Below, one piece after another: positions 8,734 to 16,981 of a stretch of DNA of 64,000 nt. The position numbers and the translations under genes were made by a program. The notes under the pieces are model-generated. The model searched no databases. It worked only from the letters and a program-made list of their open reading frames with translations, and was not told the origin of the DNA. Position 1 is the stretch's first letter, and every line of letters starts with the position of its first letter. Source of the DNA: VFZP01 sp043755595 (GTDB lineage: Bacteria; Acidobacteriota; Terriglobia; Bryobacterales; Bryobacteraceae); assembly GCA_043755595.1 (NCBI GenBank), contig JAYUSQ010000117.1, positions 1-64,000 on the forward strand, given 5' to 3'.

Positions 8734-9861
8734 ATGAGTGCAATTACCAGGCGGGAATCCATGGCGGCTCTTGTGGCGGCGCGTCTTCCAATATCGGGCC
8801 GCCCTCCATCCCGGCGTGGCGTGGCGTTTCACTATCAGGCTCATTTTGCCCCGCGCCAATTGGATTGGTACACGCGGTTTGAAGTCCTGGTAACGGGCTC
8901 AATTCTTTCCGCGCCGCAAACGGCGGCTTTAAAGCGGGGGCCAAAACTCGTCGCTTACGAGTGGTCTTCCGGCTTCTACCAGGGCGACGCGGTCTCGGCG
9001 CCTTTGGAATGGCAGCGCAGTGTGGAAGCTCGCGGCCAGCGTTGGTTATTGACCGAACGGCCTCTCACGGGCGCATCGGCCGAGAATGGACGACTCGCTC
9101 AGTGGTATGACTTCGGCAGCGACGAACTGATCGATCAGCGGGCCGCCTATCTGGCAGACCGCATGGTGCGCGCCGGATACGATGGCTACTTCTTCGACAC
9201 GGTTGGCGATCAGTGTCTGCCGGCGGAAGTGCTGTCCGCATTCAAGAAACGTTATCCAGGCATGAACTACAACCAGCGGCAGGGCGAATTTCTAAAGGCG
9301 CTTCGTTCCTTGCTTCCGGCGGGAAAGCTGATCTTCCTCAACCAGGGCTATCGCCACGCGGAACATTTATTGCCGCACGCGGACCTCGATCTGTCGGAAA
9401 GTTACTTCACCTACTTACAGGGCGCTGGCACGGGCTTCCGCCCGTGGCACGATCCGGCGCGGCCTTGGGAGTCGGTAAAAACACCCATGGAGAATCTGAT
9501 TGCCCCGGCCATGCGCAAGTTTCCACGCGTGCGCATGGTGCATGTGAACTATGCGGCTGGCGCCACGCGGGATGTCGCCAGAGCGCGCCGATACTCGCTC
9601 GCCTGCGCTCGTGTTTTCGGCCAAGAGGCCTATACGATGGTCCCAGGCGCGCCTGCGGCGGAGGAGGACGATCATTACGCAATGGATTTGGGCCGTCCAA
9701 TTGGGCAGCGCATGGACGATTCGTCGCAATCGATCGCGTGGAGAGAGTTTGAGCGTGGCATCGTCGCCGTGAATGGTTCATCGCAACCGGCTCGCATTAC
9801 CTCGCTCGGCCTGGCGTTGCCAGATGGATTTCAGGGATACCTCTTTCGGAAGGGCGTTTGA
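8734..9861 (+). CDS. Putative TIM-barrel glycoside hydrolase (GH114/PelA hydrolase-like)
   Basis: 375 residues with a twin-arginine-like or short hydrophobic N-terminus (TRRESMAALVAARL). The barrel core shows strand-end motifs GVAFHY, KLVAYEW, GYDGYFFDTVGDQ (Asp near 157) and LDLSESYFTYL (Glu near 223), the arrangement of acidic residues seen in GH114-related barrels and the hydrolase part of PelA. It follows the GH114 gene by 1 base and overlaps the start of the next gene (TGATG), so the three form one operon. The exact glycoside hydrolase family is not certain; substrate is inferred from context. Confidence 0.6.
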   Translation: MSAITRRESMAALVAARLPISGRPPSRRGVAFHYQAHFAPRQLDWYTRFEVLVTGSILSAPQTAALKRGPKLVAYEWSSGFYQGDAVSAPLEWQRSVEARGQRWLLTERPLTGASAENGRLAQWYDFGSDELIDQRAAYLADRMVRAGYDGYFFDTVGDQCLPAEVLSAFKKRYPGMNYNQRQGEFLKALRSLLPAGKLIFLNQGYRHAEHLLPHADLDLSESYFTYLQGAGTGFRPWHDPARPWESVKTPMENLIAPAMRKFPRVRMVHVNYAAGATRDVARARRYSLACARVFGQEAYTMVPGAPAAEEDDHYAMDLGRPIGQRMDDSSQSIAWREFERGIVAVNGSSQPARITSLGLALPDGFQGYLFRKGV

Positions 9862-11786
9862 TGTTGACATTTAGAATTGGCAGATTGGCCGTCATAATTG
9901 CCGCTTGCGCGGGTCTGGCCCTGGCCGCCGGCTATCGCCGGCCAGTCGAGATGCGACTCCTGATTTTAGCCACGACGGGTGAGGAATCGGGACTGGCGGC
10001 GATTCGTTCGTTTCTCGAATATCAAGGGACGCCGTTTGATGTGGTGAAGCTGGCGGCCGGGCAGAGGTTGCCCCGCCTGGACGACGGCTCCAAAGGTTTC
10101 TATCAAGGGGTCATCCTCACGCTCGGCAATCTCGGATATTGCAATCCGGATTGCAAGAGCGCGCTTGAACCGGAAGGCTGGAACCGGCTCGACGAGTATA
10201 CGAGAACGTATGGCGTGCGCACGCTGAGCTACTACACCTACCCGGAACCCCGCTACGGATTGAAGCCCGTGAGCAGCGTCTCGACCACGGCGGAGAAACC
10301 ACTCCGCGCGGAGTTTACCGCCAAAGCCGAATCCGTCTTTCGCGACTTGCGACTGCCAGGGTCGGTCGACATCGCCCACGCCTTCGCTTATCTGGCTGAA
10401 CCCACCGAGGCCGCGGGCGAGAGCACCCAGCCGTTGTTGCTCGCCGGCGCCAACGTGCTGGCGGTCCTGCATTCGAAACCGGACGGCCGCGAATCGCTGG
10501 CGCTCACCTTCGACAACAATCCGAACCTGACCCACTCGTTGGCGCTGCAGCGAGGTCTGATCGATTGGGTTACGCGCGGCGTTCATCTTGGTTGGCGCAA
10601 GGCTTGGCTGATGCCGCAGGTTGACGATCTGTTTCTGGCCAACTACCTCTTCGATCGGAACGTGAAGGAATGCGCGACAGCCGTCGGTCCGAATGTCGAG
10701 CCGGGCTCAGCCAATCCCTGTAAAGCACTTCGGATTGAAGCGGCGGATCTCGAGGTGGTGTCGCAATGGCAACGAAGCTGGCGAAGCAAACCACAATTCG
10801 CGGGCCTGCGAGTGAGTATGGCCTTTAATGGCTTCGGCGTAAAAACCGGCGACGACCCATTGCTGGCCGCTGCGCGCCGGCTCAACGAAGAGTTCTATTG
10901 GGTCAGTCATACTTTTTCCCATCGCCACCTGGAGTGTTACGCACCTACCGCCGATGGTTGCCGCGGTGCGAATGCGGCGGAAGGTCTTTTTGAAGTCGAA
11001 GAGAATCGTGCGGCGGGTGAACGCTTCGGGCTGGCCGTGGATGGTTCCAGTCTGGTGACACCCCAAATCTCCGGCCTTCAGAACCTGGAGTTTCTTCAGG
11101 GTGCGGCTGACGGCGGAATCCGCTTTTTGGTTTCCGATACCTCGAGGCCCGAGTTCGTCCCGGCGATTCCCAACACCGGCATGGTCAGCGGCGAACCACG
11201 AATCGTTTTCATTCCGCGCCGCCCCACCGCTATCTTCTACAACGCCGCCGATGGTGAACCCTCCCGTCCGGGTTCGGAACCGGATGAATATAATTTTCTG
11301 TTCGGGCCGCAGGGATTGTTCCGCCGTGGCGACGGCTTGCCGTTCTTCTCGGTTGATCAGCGCTACGATGAGATCCTCGATCGGGAGGCGGACTTGACCG
11401 TCCAATACATGCTTCGCGGCGAAATGTACCCACTCATGTTTCATCAGGCGAATCTATGGAGATATCGCGACTCCCGGACTTTGATGACGGATTTGCTGGA
11501 AAAAGCGCTCACACGATACGAAAGTTTGTCGAAGCTCCCTGTGCTCTCGGTAGAGCAAACGCGCCTGGGGCAACTGCTAACCGAGCGCACCGGGTATTGG
11601 AAAGCCAATGTGCGGGGAACGATCTGGCCTGACGATCGAGTAACGTTATCGGCTGCGAAGGGTGCGGTCGCGCCGATTACCGGCGTGTGCGAAGAACGCT
11701 GTGAAATGTATGGCCCCTACCCGATGGCCTCGGTTGCGGTGCCCGAAGGTGAGGTCCGCGAGTTGCGAATTGCACCGCAGGAGTGA
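9861..11786 (+). CDS. Second Agd3-like polysaccharide deacetylase (CBM87-CE18 type)
   Basis: 641 residues from the ATG at 9861 that overlaps the upstream stop; a TTG one codon earlier is possible. Signal peptide about 1-24. It is collinear with the protein of 5023..7005: EMRLLILATTG at the start, GFYQGVILTLGNLGY, YYTYPEPRYGL, a QVDD metal motif near 254, VSHTFSH near 351, DTSRPEF, and MFHQANLWRY near the end. It keeps all acid and histidine motifs, though QNDD has become QVDD. The two copies differ widely in loops, so this is an old duplication. Last gene of the plus-strand operon, followed by a strong hairpin. Confidence 0.72.
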   Translation: MLTFRIGRLAVIIAACAGLALAAGYRRPVEMRLLILATTGEESGLAAIRSFLEYQGTPFDVVKLAAGQRLPRLDDGSKGFYQGVILTLGNLGYCNPDCKSALEPEGWNRLDEYTRTYGVRTLSYYTYPEPRYGLKPVSSVSTTAEKPLRAEFTAKAESVFRDLRLPGSVDIAHAFAYLAEPTEAAGESTQPLLLAGANVLAVLHSKPDGRESLALTFDNNPNLTHSLALQRGLIDWVTRGVHLGWRKAWLMPQVDDLFLANYLFDRNVKECATAVGPNVEPGSANPCKALRIEAADLEVVSQWQRSWRSKPQFAGLRVSMAFNGFGVKTGDDPLLAAARRLNEEFYWVSHTFSHRHLECYAPTADGCRGANAAEGLFEVEENRAAGERFGLAVDGSSLVTPQISGLQNLEFLQGAADGGIRFLVSDTSRPEFVPAIPNTGMVSGEPRIVFIPRRPTAIFYNAADGEPSRPGSEPDEYNFLFGPQGLFRRGDGLPFFSVDQRYDEILDREADLTVQYMLRGEMYPLMFHQANLWRYRDSRTLMTDLLEKALTRYESLSKLPVLSVEQTRLGQLLTERTGYWKANVRGTIWPDDRVTLSAAKGAVAPITGVCEERCEMYGPYPMASVAVPEGEVRELRIAPQE

Positions 11787-11800
11787 TGACCACAAATGGC

Positions 11801-11828
11801 ACGGGCGGACCCTTGCGAGTCCGCCCGT
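11801..11828. terminator. Hairpin between convergent genes
   Basis: A perfect 10-base inverted repeat (ACGGGCGGAC / GTCCGCCCGT) with an 8-base loop lies 14 bases after the stop of the deacetylase gene and before the end of the convergent gene at 11856. There is no clear T-run on either side, so it may be an intrinsic terminator of weak type or an RNA-stabilising hairpin. Confidence 0.55.
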
Positions 11829-11855
11829 CACCGTTCCGCCGATTGTCGATTGCGA

Positions 11856-12770
11856 CTAGCGGCGCGCTGACATCACCTTGGGGGTGGCCAGGTAGCCGAT
11901 GATCTTGTCCTTCGACACTTCGGTCACTACGATCTCGAAAGGCTGCCGTAACCCGCCGACGTAGAACTGCACCGGTTCGTGCAGGTTCTTGTCCTTCTTC
12001 TCCACGCGCTTGTCGTCGGTGACCAGGTCCATGTTGAACTTGTTGCGTTTGACGTCCGCCTTGCGGAGCTTCATGTTCACACCCGCCAGCGTCGTCGTGG
12101 GCTGCTGCTTGGAGAGTGTGAATTCGTAGTAGTTACGGTCGCCCAATTCGCGAAGCGCCGAGAGTTCGGTCGAGTTGGTGGCGATCAAGCCGCTCTGGAT
12201 ACCAAGGTCGCCCCGAACGCTCTTCAGATCCGCGATGGTCGCGTCGAGCGTGCTCTTCGTGCTCCCTAGTTCGGTCTTGACGTTGCCGACTTCAGTCACA
12301 ACTTCACCGACTTTGCCGTTCACCTGTGCGAAGCTCGACTCGGAGTTAGTTTTGATCTCGCCGAGCGCGGCAGCCACCTTGGCGGCGTCTTCCTGCTGCT
12401 GCGCCGAGATTCCCTTGACCATTGCTGCGGTGTTCTTCGCTACGCGATCCGCACTGACACGCGCCTGCGCCGCTGCAAAGTTCCGGGCGTTCGCCTGTGC
12501 GGCCGCGATCTGCGCGGTCATGTCGGCGACGGTTTTATCGTGCGCCTCCGCTTGCGACACGTTGGCGCTCTTGATTTCGGCCAGTTGGGCCGCCGTGCTT
12601 GACTGAAGGCTCTTCAATTCGGTTTCGACATTGTTGCCGTGAACGTAGAGAGCGCCGCCGCCGCAGAACATCACGGCCATCAAAGCGCCACCCGCAGCCC
12701 AGGGCTTCCAGTTGGCTGAAGCGGGCGCTGCTAGAGACGATCCAGAAGTTTCAAAAGCATTCTTTTCCAT
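11856..12770 (-). CDS. Membrane-anchored coiled-coil protein of unknown function
   Basis: 304 residues from the ATG at 12770, which has AGGAGGG 8 bases upstream. A transmembrane helix near residues 23-44 (WAAGGALMAVMFCGGGALYV) is followed by about 170 residues of Ala/Gln/Lys/Glu-rich coiled coil (about 50-215) and a small globular end rich in Lys and Val (KQQPTTTLAGVNMKLRKADV; FEIVVTEVSKDKIIGYL). The single anchor with the rest outside suggests a periplasmic or envelope structural role. I do not recognise a family. Confidence 0.75.
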   Translation of the reverse strand: MEKNAFETSGSSLAAPASANWKPWAAGGALMAVMFCGGGALYVHGNNVETELKSLQSSTAAQLAEIKSANVSQAEAHDKTVADMTAQIAAAQANARNFAAAQARVSADRVAKNTAAMVKGISAQQQEDAAKVAAALGEIKTNSESSFAQVNGKVGEVVTEVGNVKTELGSTKSTLDATIADLKSVRGDLGIQSGLIATNSTELSALRELGDRNYYEFTLSKQQPTTTLAGVNMKLRKADVKRNKFNMDLVTDDKRVEKKDKNLHEPVQFYVGGLRQPFEIVVTEVSKDKIIGYLATPKVMSARR

Positions 12771-12996
12771 GGGGTAACCCTCCTGCGAGTTTCGTTTCCG
12801 GTCGCTGTCTGGCAGCTTCCGCAACTTACTACTGCAACGCACGTGCCAAAGTCGATTCGGGCCTTAAATGGCCATAAATCGACGTTTCGGAGAGGTGTGG
12901 CGCCCGCGAATGCGGCAACATTTTCCTTACGCGACGTTTTGACCTACTGTGTGGACAGTAGACGGCAATGAAATAGTTACGCGACGGATAGCGAAC

Positions 12997-13557
12997 TTAC
13001 TGAAACATCGAAATGCCCGCGACGCCTGCGGCGCCTGCGCGTTCGCAAAGAGCGGCGCTGCGATGCGAAACCCCGCCTAAGGCAAGAACCGGAATCCTTA
13101 CTTTGCCGGCCCATTCCGCGAAACGCTGAAGTCCCAGCGGAGGATCCGACTCGGCCTTGGACGGACTGAAGAAGACTGGACTCAGCACTGCGAAATCGGC
13201 GCCGCCTTGTTCGGCTTCCTTCAACTCCCGCTCACTATGACAGGAAACGCCAACCAGAAAGTCGGCCGGCGCAACGGCGCGTATGCGATCCACCGGCAAC
13301 GAACCCGCCGGCAGGTGAACTCCAGCCGCGCCGCATACGGTGGCGACGTCCATCCGAGAGTTCACCAGGATCCTGCTGCGATGAGGATTGGGCAAAGCCA
13401 GAATCCTCTTCACCAACGAAGTCAGTTCGCGCGCCGTCAAATCTTTCTCGCGAATCTGCACGAGATCTACTCCGTCCATCAGGCTGCGTGAAATGGCCTT
13501 TACCAATGGTTCAATGCCGCCGGCTTGGAGCCGGTCGGTGATGTGATAGCGAATCAA
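12997..13557 (-). CDS. thiE: Thiamine-phosphate synthase (ThiE family)
   Basis: 186 residues from a TTG at 13557 that overlaps the stop of the upstream gene (TTGA). The longer open frame upstream is a shadow of the FmdE gene. ThiE motifs are present in order: YHITDR, VDLVQIREKDLTARE, RILVNSRMDVA, GVHLP, GVSCHS, DFAVLSPVFFSPSK and PVLALGGV near the phosphate-binding end. ThiE joins HMP pyrophosphate and thiazole phosphate to give thiamine phosphate. It is slightly short for the family and could instead be the related TenI. It forms an operon with FmdE and ModCB, an odd partner set. Confidence 0.8.
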   Translation of the reverse strand: MIRYHITDRLQAGGIEPLVKAISRSLMDGVDLVQIREKDLTARELTSLVKRILALPNPHRSRILVNSRMDVATVCGAAGVHLPAGSLPVDRIRAVAPADFLVGVSCHSERELKEAEQGGADFAVLSPVFFSPSKAESDPPLGLQRFAEWAGKVRIPVLALGGVSHRSAALCERAGAAGVAGISMFQ

Positions 13558-14150
13558 AGTCGATCGATGACCTCGTAGTAACGTTGTCCGGCGCAAGCGC
13601 GGCACAAGGAAACGCCGTCCCGCTCCACTTGGCGATTGAAACTGACGCGTTCTCCGCACTCGGCGCATTCGATGCGCGCGCTCTTGAAGCCGGGAAGATC
13701 GTCCGGGCCCACTGCGACCGTGACCCACTGATGTGAGAACAACTCGCTGTCCGGCAGGCGCCGGTACGCTTCCATTTCCCGCTGATTCCGGGCTTCGATC
13801 TCGGGGAACATTTCCTGCGCTCGTTCTTTTGAGCTCTCCACCGCGACGACCCGCACGGCCCGCCCGGTTTGTAGATCGCAGAACGTCGCCGCCATCTTGC
13901 CGAAGTCCAAAAACTTCAACGCGCGTTTGCCGAGGCGGCATCCGGTCACCACCCCGATCGCATCTGTCGCGCACCGGTCAATCTCGATATATGAAATCAG
14001 GCGCTTGCGATGAGCGCCCAGCGGATCGTCGAGCCCAAGCAGATTCAGGCCGTGGACCCCGAGCCGCACCCCCAGGATCTGTCCCGCGCATAAATGCCCG
14101 TGAGCTTTTTCGGCAAGCGAGATATAGTCGTCCAGCGGCAGCAGCGGCAT
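13554..14150 (-). CDS. FmdE-family protein with C-terminal zinc ribbon
   Basis: 198 residues from the ATG at 14150. The FmdE domain (about 1-140) has HGHLCAGQILGVRLG, EIDRCATDAIGVVTGCRLGKR and DFGKMAATF, with the conserved His, Cys and Asp residues of the family named after the formylmethanofuran dehydrogenase operon. The C-terminus has two CxxC knuckles (CAEC, CRAC) as in the bacterial zinc-ribbon form. Its biochemical role is not established; the link is to molybdenum enzymes, and here it sits 5 bases after modC, which fits. It overlaps thiE by 4 bases. Confidence 0.82.
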   Translation of the reverse strand: MPLLPLDDYISLAEKAHGHLCAGQILGVRLGVHGLNLLGLDDPLGAHRKRLISYIEIDRCATDAIGVVTGCRLGKRALKFLDFGKMAATFCDLQTGRAVRVVAVESSKERAQEMFPEIEARNQREMEAYRRLPDSELFSHQWVTVAVGPDDLPGFKSARIECAECGERVSFNRQVERDGVSLCRACAGQRYYEVIDRL

Positions 14151-14155
14151 CGCGG

Positions 14156-15226
14156 TTAGAGCACTTTCAGGAAGGCGGCCGGAAATTCTACCAGCCACTC
14201 CTTATTATGCTTGTGCCGGTCGAACTCCCTCGGGTCCGCCATTGCCGAGATTCCTCCTGCGAATTCCAGCCGGATCGAGCGGGCCCGTTCGGCGGCGCGT
14301 TCCAGTGCGAACGGAATCTGATTTGCGCCGGGCTTGCCATCGCGCGGTACAGCCGACAATAGCTCAGGCCGGATGAACAGCGTAACGCGATCGCCCTTGA
14401 ATCGCCCCGGGAAATAGGGACCTTGCAGGTCGAAGTCGCCGAAGCGCAACACGCTCGAGTTTCGTCCCGGGTCGAGCGCGCGAATCTCCACGGGCAGCAA
14501 GTTGTAGAGCGCGAGCAGTTCGGCGACCTTGAGACTCGACGGTTGATCGACGATCTGACGGGGCGAGCCGATTTGCAAAAGCTGCCCTTCGTGCAGGATC
14601 AGCATCAGGTCGCCCAGTTCAAAGCCTTCGTCGAGATCGTGGGTGACCAGTAGAATCGGCGCGCCGAAATCCGCGCGCACTTGTCGTAATAAGGCGTAGA
14701 GTTCGTGCCGCAAAGCGAGGTCTAGCCCTTGCGCGGGCTCGTCCAGCAGCAGTACTTTCGGAGCGGCCAGCAAGGCGCGAGCGATCGACCCGCGTTGTTT
14801 CTGTCCGCCCGATAACTCATGTGGCCTGCGCCCGCTGAGTTCGCCCAAACGGAAGGCTTCGATCGTCTCATTCACGCGGCGGTGGCGTTCCAGTCGAGGC
14901 AGCCGTTCGGCCGCGAACTCAAGATTCTGTCTAAGCGTGCGATGCGGGAACAGCGCGTAGTTCTGAAACACGTAACCGCAATGACGATCGCGCGGCGGAA
15001 GATTTACGCCCCGCGAGGCATCGAACAGCAGTTCGCCGCCCACCGCAATGCGCCCCTCGGCGGGCTTTGCGAAGCCTGCCACCGAATCGAGCGTCAGGGT
15101 CTTGCCCGAACCCGATGGCCCATAGAGCACCGTGACACCGGGTCCGGCTTCGAACTCAATATCCAACGTGAACGGAGCCGATTCCGCACTAGCCGGAAAA
15201 TGTTTCCGAATCCGAGCTTCGATCAT
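14156..15226 (-). CDS. modC: Molybdate ABC transporter ATP-binding protein
   Basis: 356 residues. Walker A GPSGSGKT near 36-43, Q-loop VFQNYALFP, signature LSGGQKQR, Walker B VLLLDEPAQGLD and the switch HDLDE are all intact. The C-terminal part (about 240-356) is the regulatory oligonucleotide-binding-like region of ModC, with RFKGDRVTLFIRPELL. It pairs with the permease at 15234..15902, 7 bases upstream. No periplasmic ModA gene lies in the window, so binding protein must be encoded elsewhere or this importer has lost it. Confidence 0.88.
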   Translation of the reverse strand: MIEARIRKHFPASAESAPFTLDIEFEAGPGVTVLYGPSGSGKTLTLDSVAGFAKPAEGRIAVGGELLFDASRGVNLPPRDRHCGYVFQNYALFPHRTLRQNLEFAAERLPRLERHRRVNETIEAFRLGELSGRRPHELSGGQKQRGSIARALLAAPKVLLLDEPAQGLDLALRHELYALLRQVRADFGAPILLVTHDLDEGFELGDLMLILHEGQLLQIGSPRQIVDQPSSLKVAELLALYNLLPVEIRALDPGRNSSVLRFGDFDLQGPYFPGRFKGDRVTLFIRPELLSAVPRDGKPGANQIPFALERAAERARSIRLEFAGGISAMADPREFDRHKHNKEWLVEFPAAFLKVL

Positions 15227-15233
15227 GCGCCGC

Positions 15234-15902
15234 TCACCCGGCCACCCGGCGCGGCGAGAGTCGATTGGCCAGCCATAGGATTCCGAGCGAGATGACGCTG
15301 ATTACGATCACCAGCTTCCGCGCCAAGTCTCCATTGCCCGATTCCACTGCATCGTAAATCGCTAGCGCCATCGTCTGCGTGCGACCCGGAATGTTGCCCG
15401 CGATCATCAGCGTGATTCCGAAATCGCCCAACGCGCGTGCAAAAGCCAGCGCGAGCGCGGCCAGGATTGGGCGCATCGCCAGCGGCAGCGTGATCGCGTG
15501 AAATACCCGCCACTCTCCCGCTCCCAACGTTCGCGCCGCGCGCTCATAACTGTGGTCCACCGATTCCAGCGCCGCTCGCGCGGACTTGATCAGCAGCGGC
15601 GCCGAATGCAACATAGCCGCCAGCACCGCCGCCGGAACGGTGAACACCAGTGCGTGTCCGAAAACAAATTCATACGCGCGTCCGAGTGAACTCTCCCGGC
15701 CCAATAGCACCAATAGGTAATAGCCCAGCACGGTAGGAGGAAGCACCAGCGGCAAGGTGATGGCGGCGTCCAGCGCCTCTTTGCCCCGGAATTCGCGGTT
15801 CGTCAGGCAATACGCCGTAGCCACTCCGATTGCCGCGGCCAGCAATGTGGAGATGAATGCAACGCGGAGACTGAGCCACAACGGGAACCAGTCGAAGTCC
15901 AT
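15234..15902 (-). CDS. modB: Molybdate ABC transporter permease
   Basis: 222 residues with five or six membrane helices. It has the ABC-importer coupling motif EAA-x3-G in the form ERAARTLGAGEWRVFHAITLPLA. The N-terminal sequence WFPLWLSLRVAFIST and PLVLPPTVLGYYLL are typical of ModB. The gene begins the modB-modC-fmdE-thiE operon. No promoter or molybdate-responsive ModE site was clear in the short region upstream. Confidence 0.88.
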   Translation of the reverse strand: MDFDWFPLWLSLRVAFISTLLAAAIGVATAYCLTNREFRGKEALDAAITLPLVLPPTVLGYYLLVLLGRESSLGRAYEFVFGHALVFTVPAAVLAAMLHSAPLLIKSARAALESVDHSYERAARTLGAGEWRVFHAITLPLAMRPILAALALAFARALGDFGITLMIAGNIPGRTQTMALAIYDAVESGNGDLARKLVIVISVISLGILWLANRLSPRRVAG

Positions 15903-15956
15903 GCGGAAGACTTATTATAGGACGCTGGTCTGGGAAATCAAAACAATATCGGGCTT

Positions 15957-16613
15957 CTACGTTTTAGGTCCGAAACCGGCCGCGTTGGACTCAAGGCTTC
16001 GCTCCACCTCGTCCACCGTCGTCAAGAAGCTGGCCAGCGGCTCATCGCCAATTGCAGCGTTGGGCATGATCGCGGCGTACATAGTTTTTTGCTCACCCGA
16101 CACGATCAAAGCAACCTTAAATGTATGCGTGGGAACGGCGACTTGGCCCGGCCCGCTGTGGGCCACCTCTGCGGCGTCGAAGACCGGACCGGTAATCACG
16201 TATGCCGCGTCGGAACCTTGCGCGGCGGACCGTACAGCCGACTCGAGCCGCTTCCGCAACCCGGCATTGACGGACTGCTTTTGCGGGATTGTGTTTGAAA
16301 GCGGAAATGTCGACCGCATCGCCTCCTCTGACCAAGCCATATCTTCGGCCGGAACCAGATGTCCGCGTTGCGGGATGGCGCCTGACAACGCTGTGTCGTG
16401 GCGGAAGTGACTGGGGCGCGATACCGCAGCGTGCGGCAATGCAGGCTTGAGCTCGTGAGCGGTCCACAGCGGAACCTTGTGCCCGGCATCGTAGCGGAGG
16501 GTATAGAAAGCGCGGCCGGTCGGTTCCAGTTGTGGACCGGCGCCAGCGGGAAGTTCGTACCTCGATGGCTGGGCAAACGAGCCGGTTTCATCACAAGAAA
16601 CATATCGGCGCGT
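15957..16613 (-). CDS. NUC-family DNA/RNA non-specific endonuclease, start unclear
   Basis: The frame is open from 16613, just after an in-frame TAA, to the stop at 15957, about 218 codons. It encodes a NUC (Serratia nuclease-like) domain: PLWTAHELKP, then QRGHLVPAEDM with the catalytic His, TFPLSNTIPQ, the metal-ligand Asn region KQSVNAGLRKRLE, and AYVITGPVFD. No ATG or GTG start is available before the domain; the only internal start is a TTG near 16439 that would cut off the N-terminal strands. A signal peptide, usual in this family, is not visible. The gene may be 5'-truncated or frameshifted. Confidence 0.68.
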   Translation of the reverse strand, partial: TRRYVSCDETGSFAQPSRYELPAGAGPQLEPTGRAFYTLRYDAGHKVPLWTAHELKPALPHAAVSRPSHFRHDTALSGAIPQRGHLVPAEDMAWSEEAMRSTFPLSNTIPQKQSVNAGLRKRLESAVRSAAQGSDAAYVITGPVFDAAEVAHSGPGQVAVPTHTFKVALIVSGEQKTMYAAIMPNAAIGDEPLASFLTTVDEVERSLESNAAGFGPKT

Positions 16614-16700
16614 TTAAATCATTCCTGAGTAAAGATGTTTAAAACATTTTTGCAGGGGGTAAGTGAGGGGTAGGCTCGCAGCACAAAAAATGCCGGGGAA

Positions 16701-16970
16701 CTATGCCCCGTAACGTTCGGCGGCGCGGGCCTTCGCCTTGGCCGCTTCGTCTTCGCGATTCTTCGCTGGCGCGTTGGTTTCGAGCGCGCGTAGGAAACGA
16801 GCCGAAACGCCGGCCACCTCAGCCACCGCCGCCAGGAACGCCGCCTCATTCACCTTCGAAGGTTTGGTGAATCCGCCGATCTTGCGAATGAACTGGAGCG
16901 AAGCCGCGCGGATTTCCTCCTCCGTTGTCGGCGGATCGAAGTTGAACAGCGTTCTGATGTTCCGGCACAT
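16701..16970 (-). CDS. DUF2277 family protein
   Basis: 89 residues. MCRNIRTLFNFDPPTTEEEI at the start and FIRKIGGFTKPSKVNEAAF are the family signature of DUF2277, small soluble proteins common in Actinobacteria and Acidobacteria. The function is unknown. It is 11 bases downstream of the amidohydrolase gene, on the same strand, and may be cotranscribed with it. Confidence 0.85.
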   Translation of the reverse strand: MCRNIRTLFNFDPPTTEEEIRAASLQFIRKIGGFTKPSKVNEAAFLAAVAEVAGVSARFLRALETNAPAKNREDEAAKAKARAAERYGA

Positions 16971-16981
16971 CGCTTACGGCC

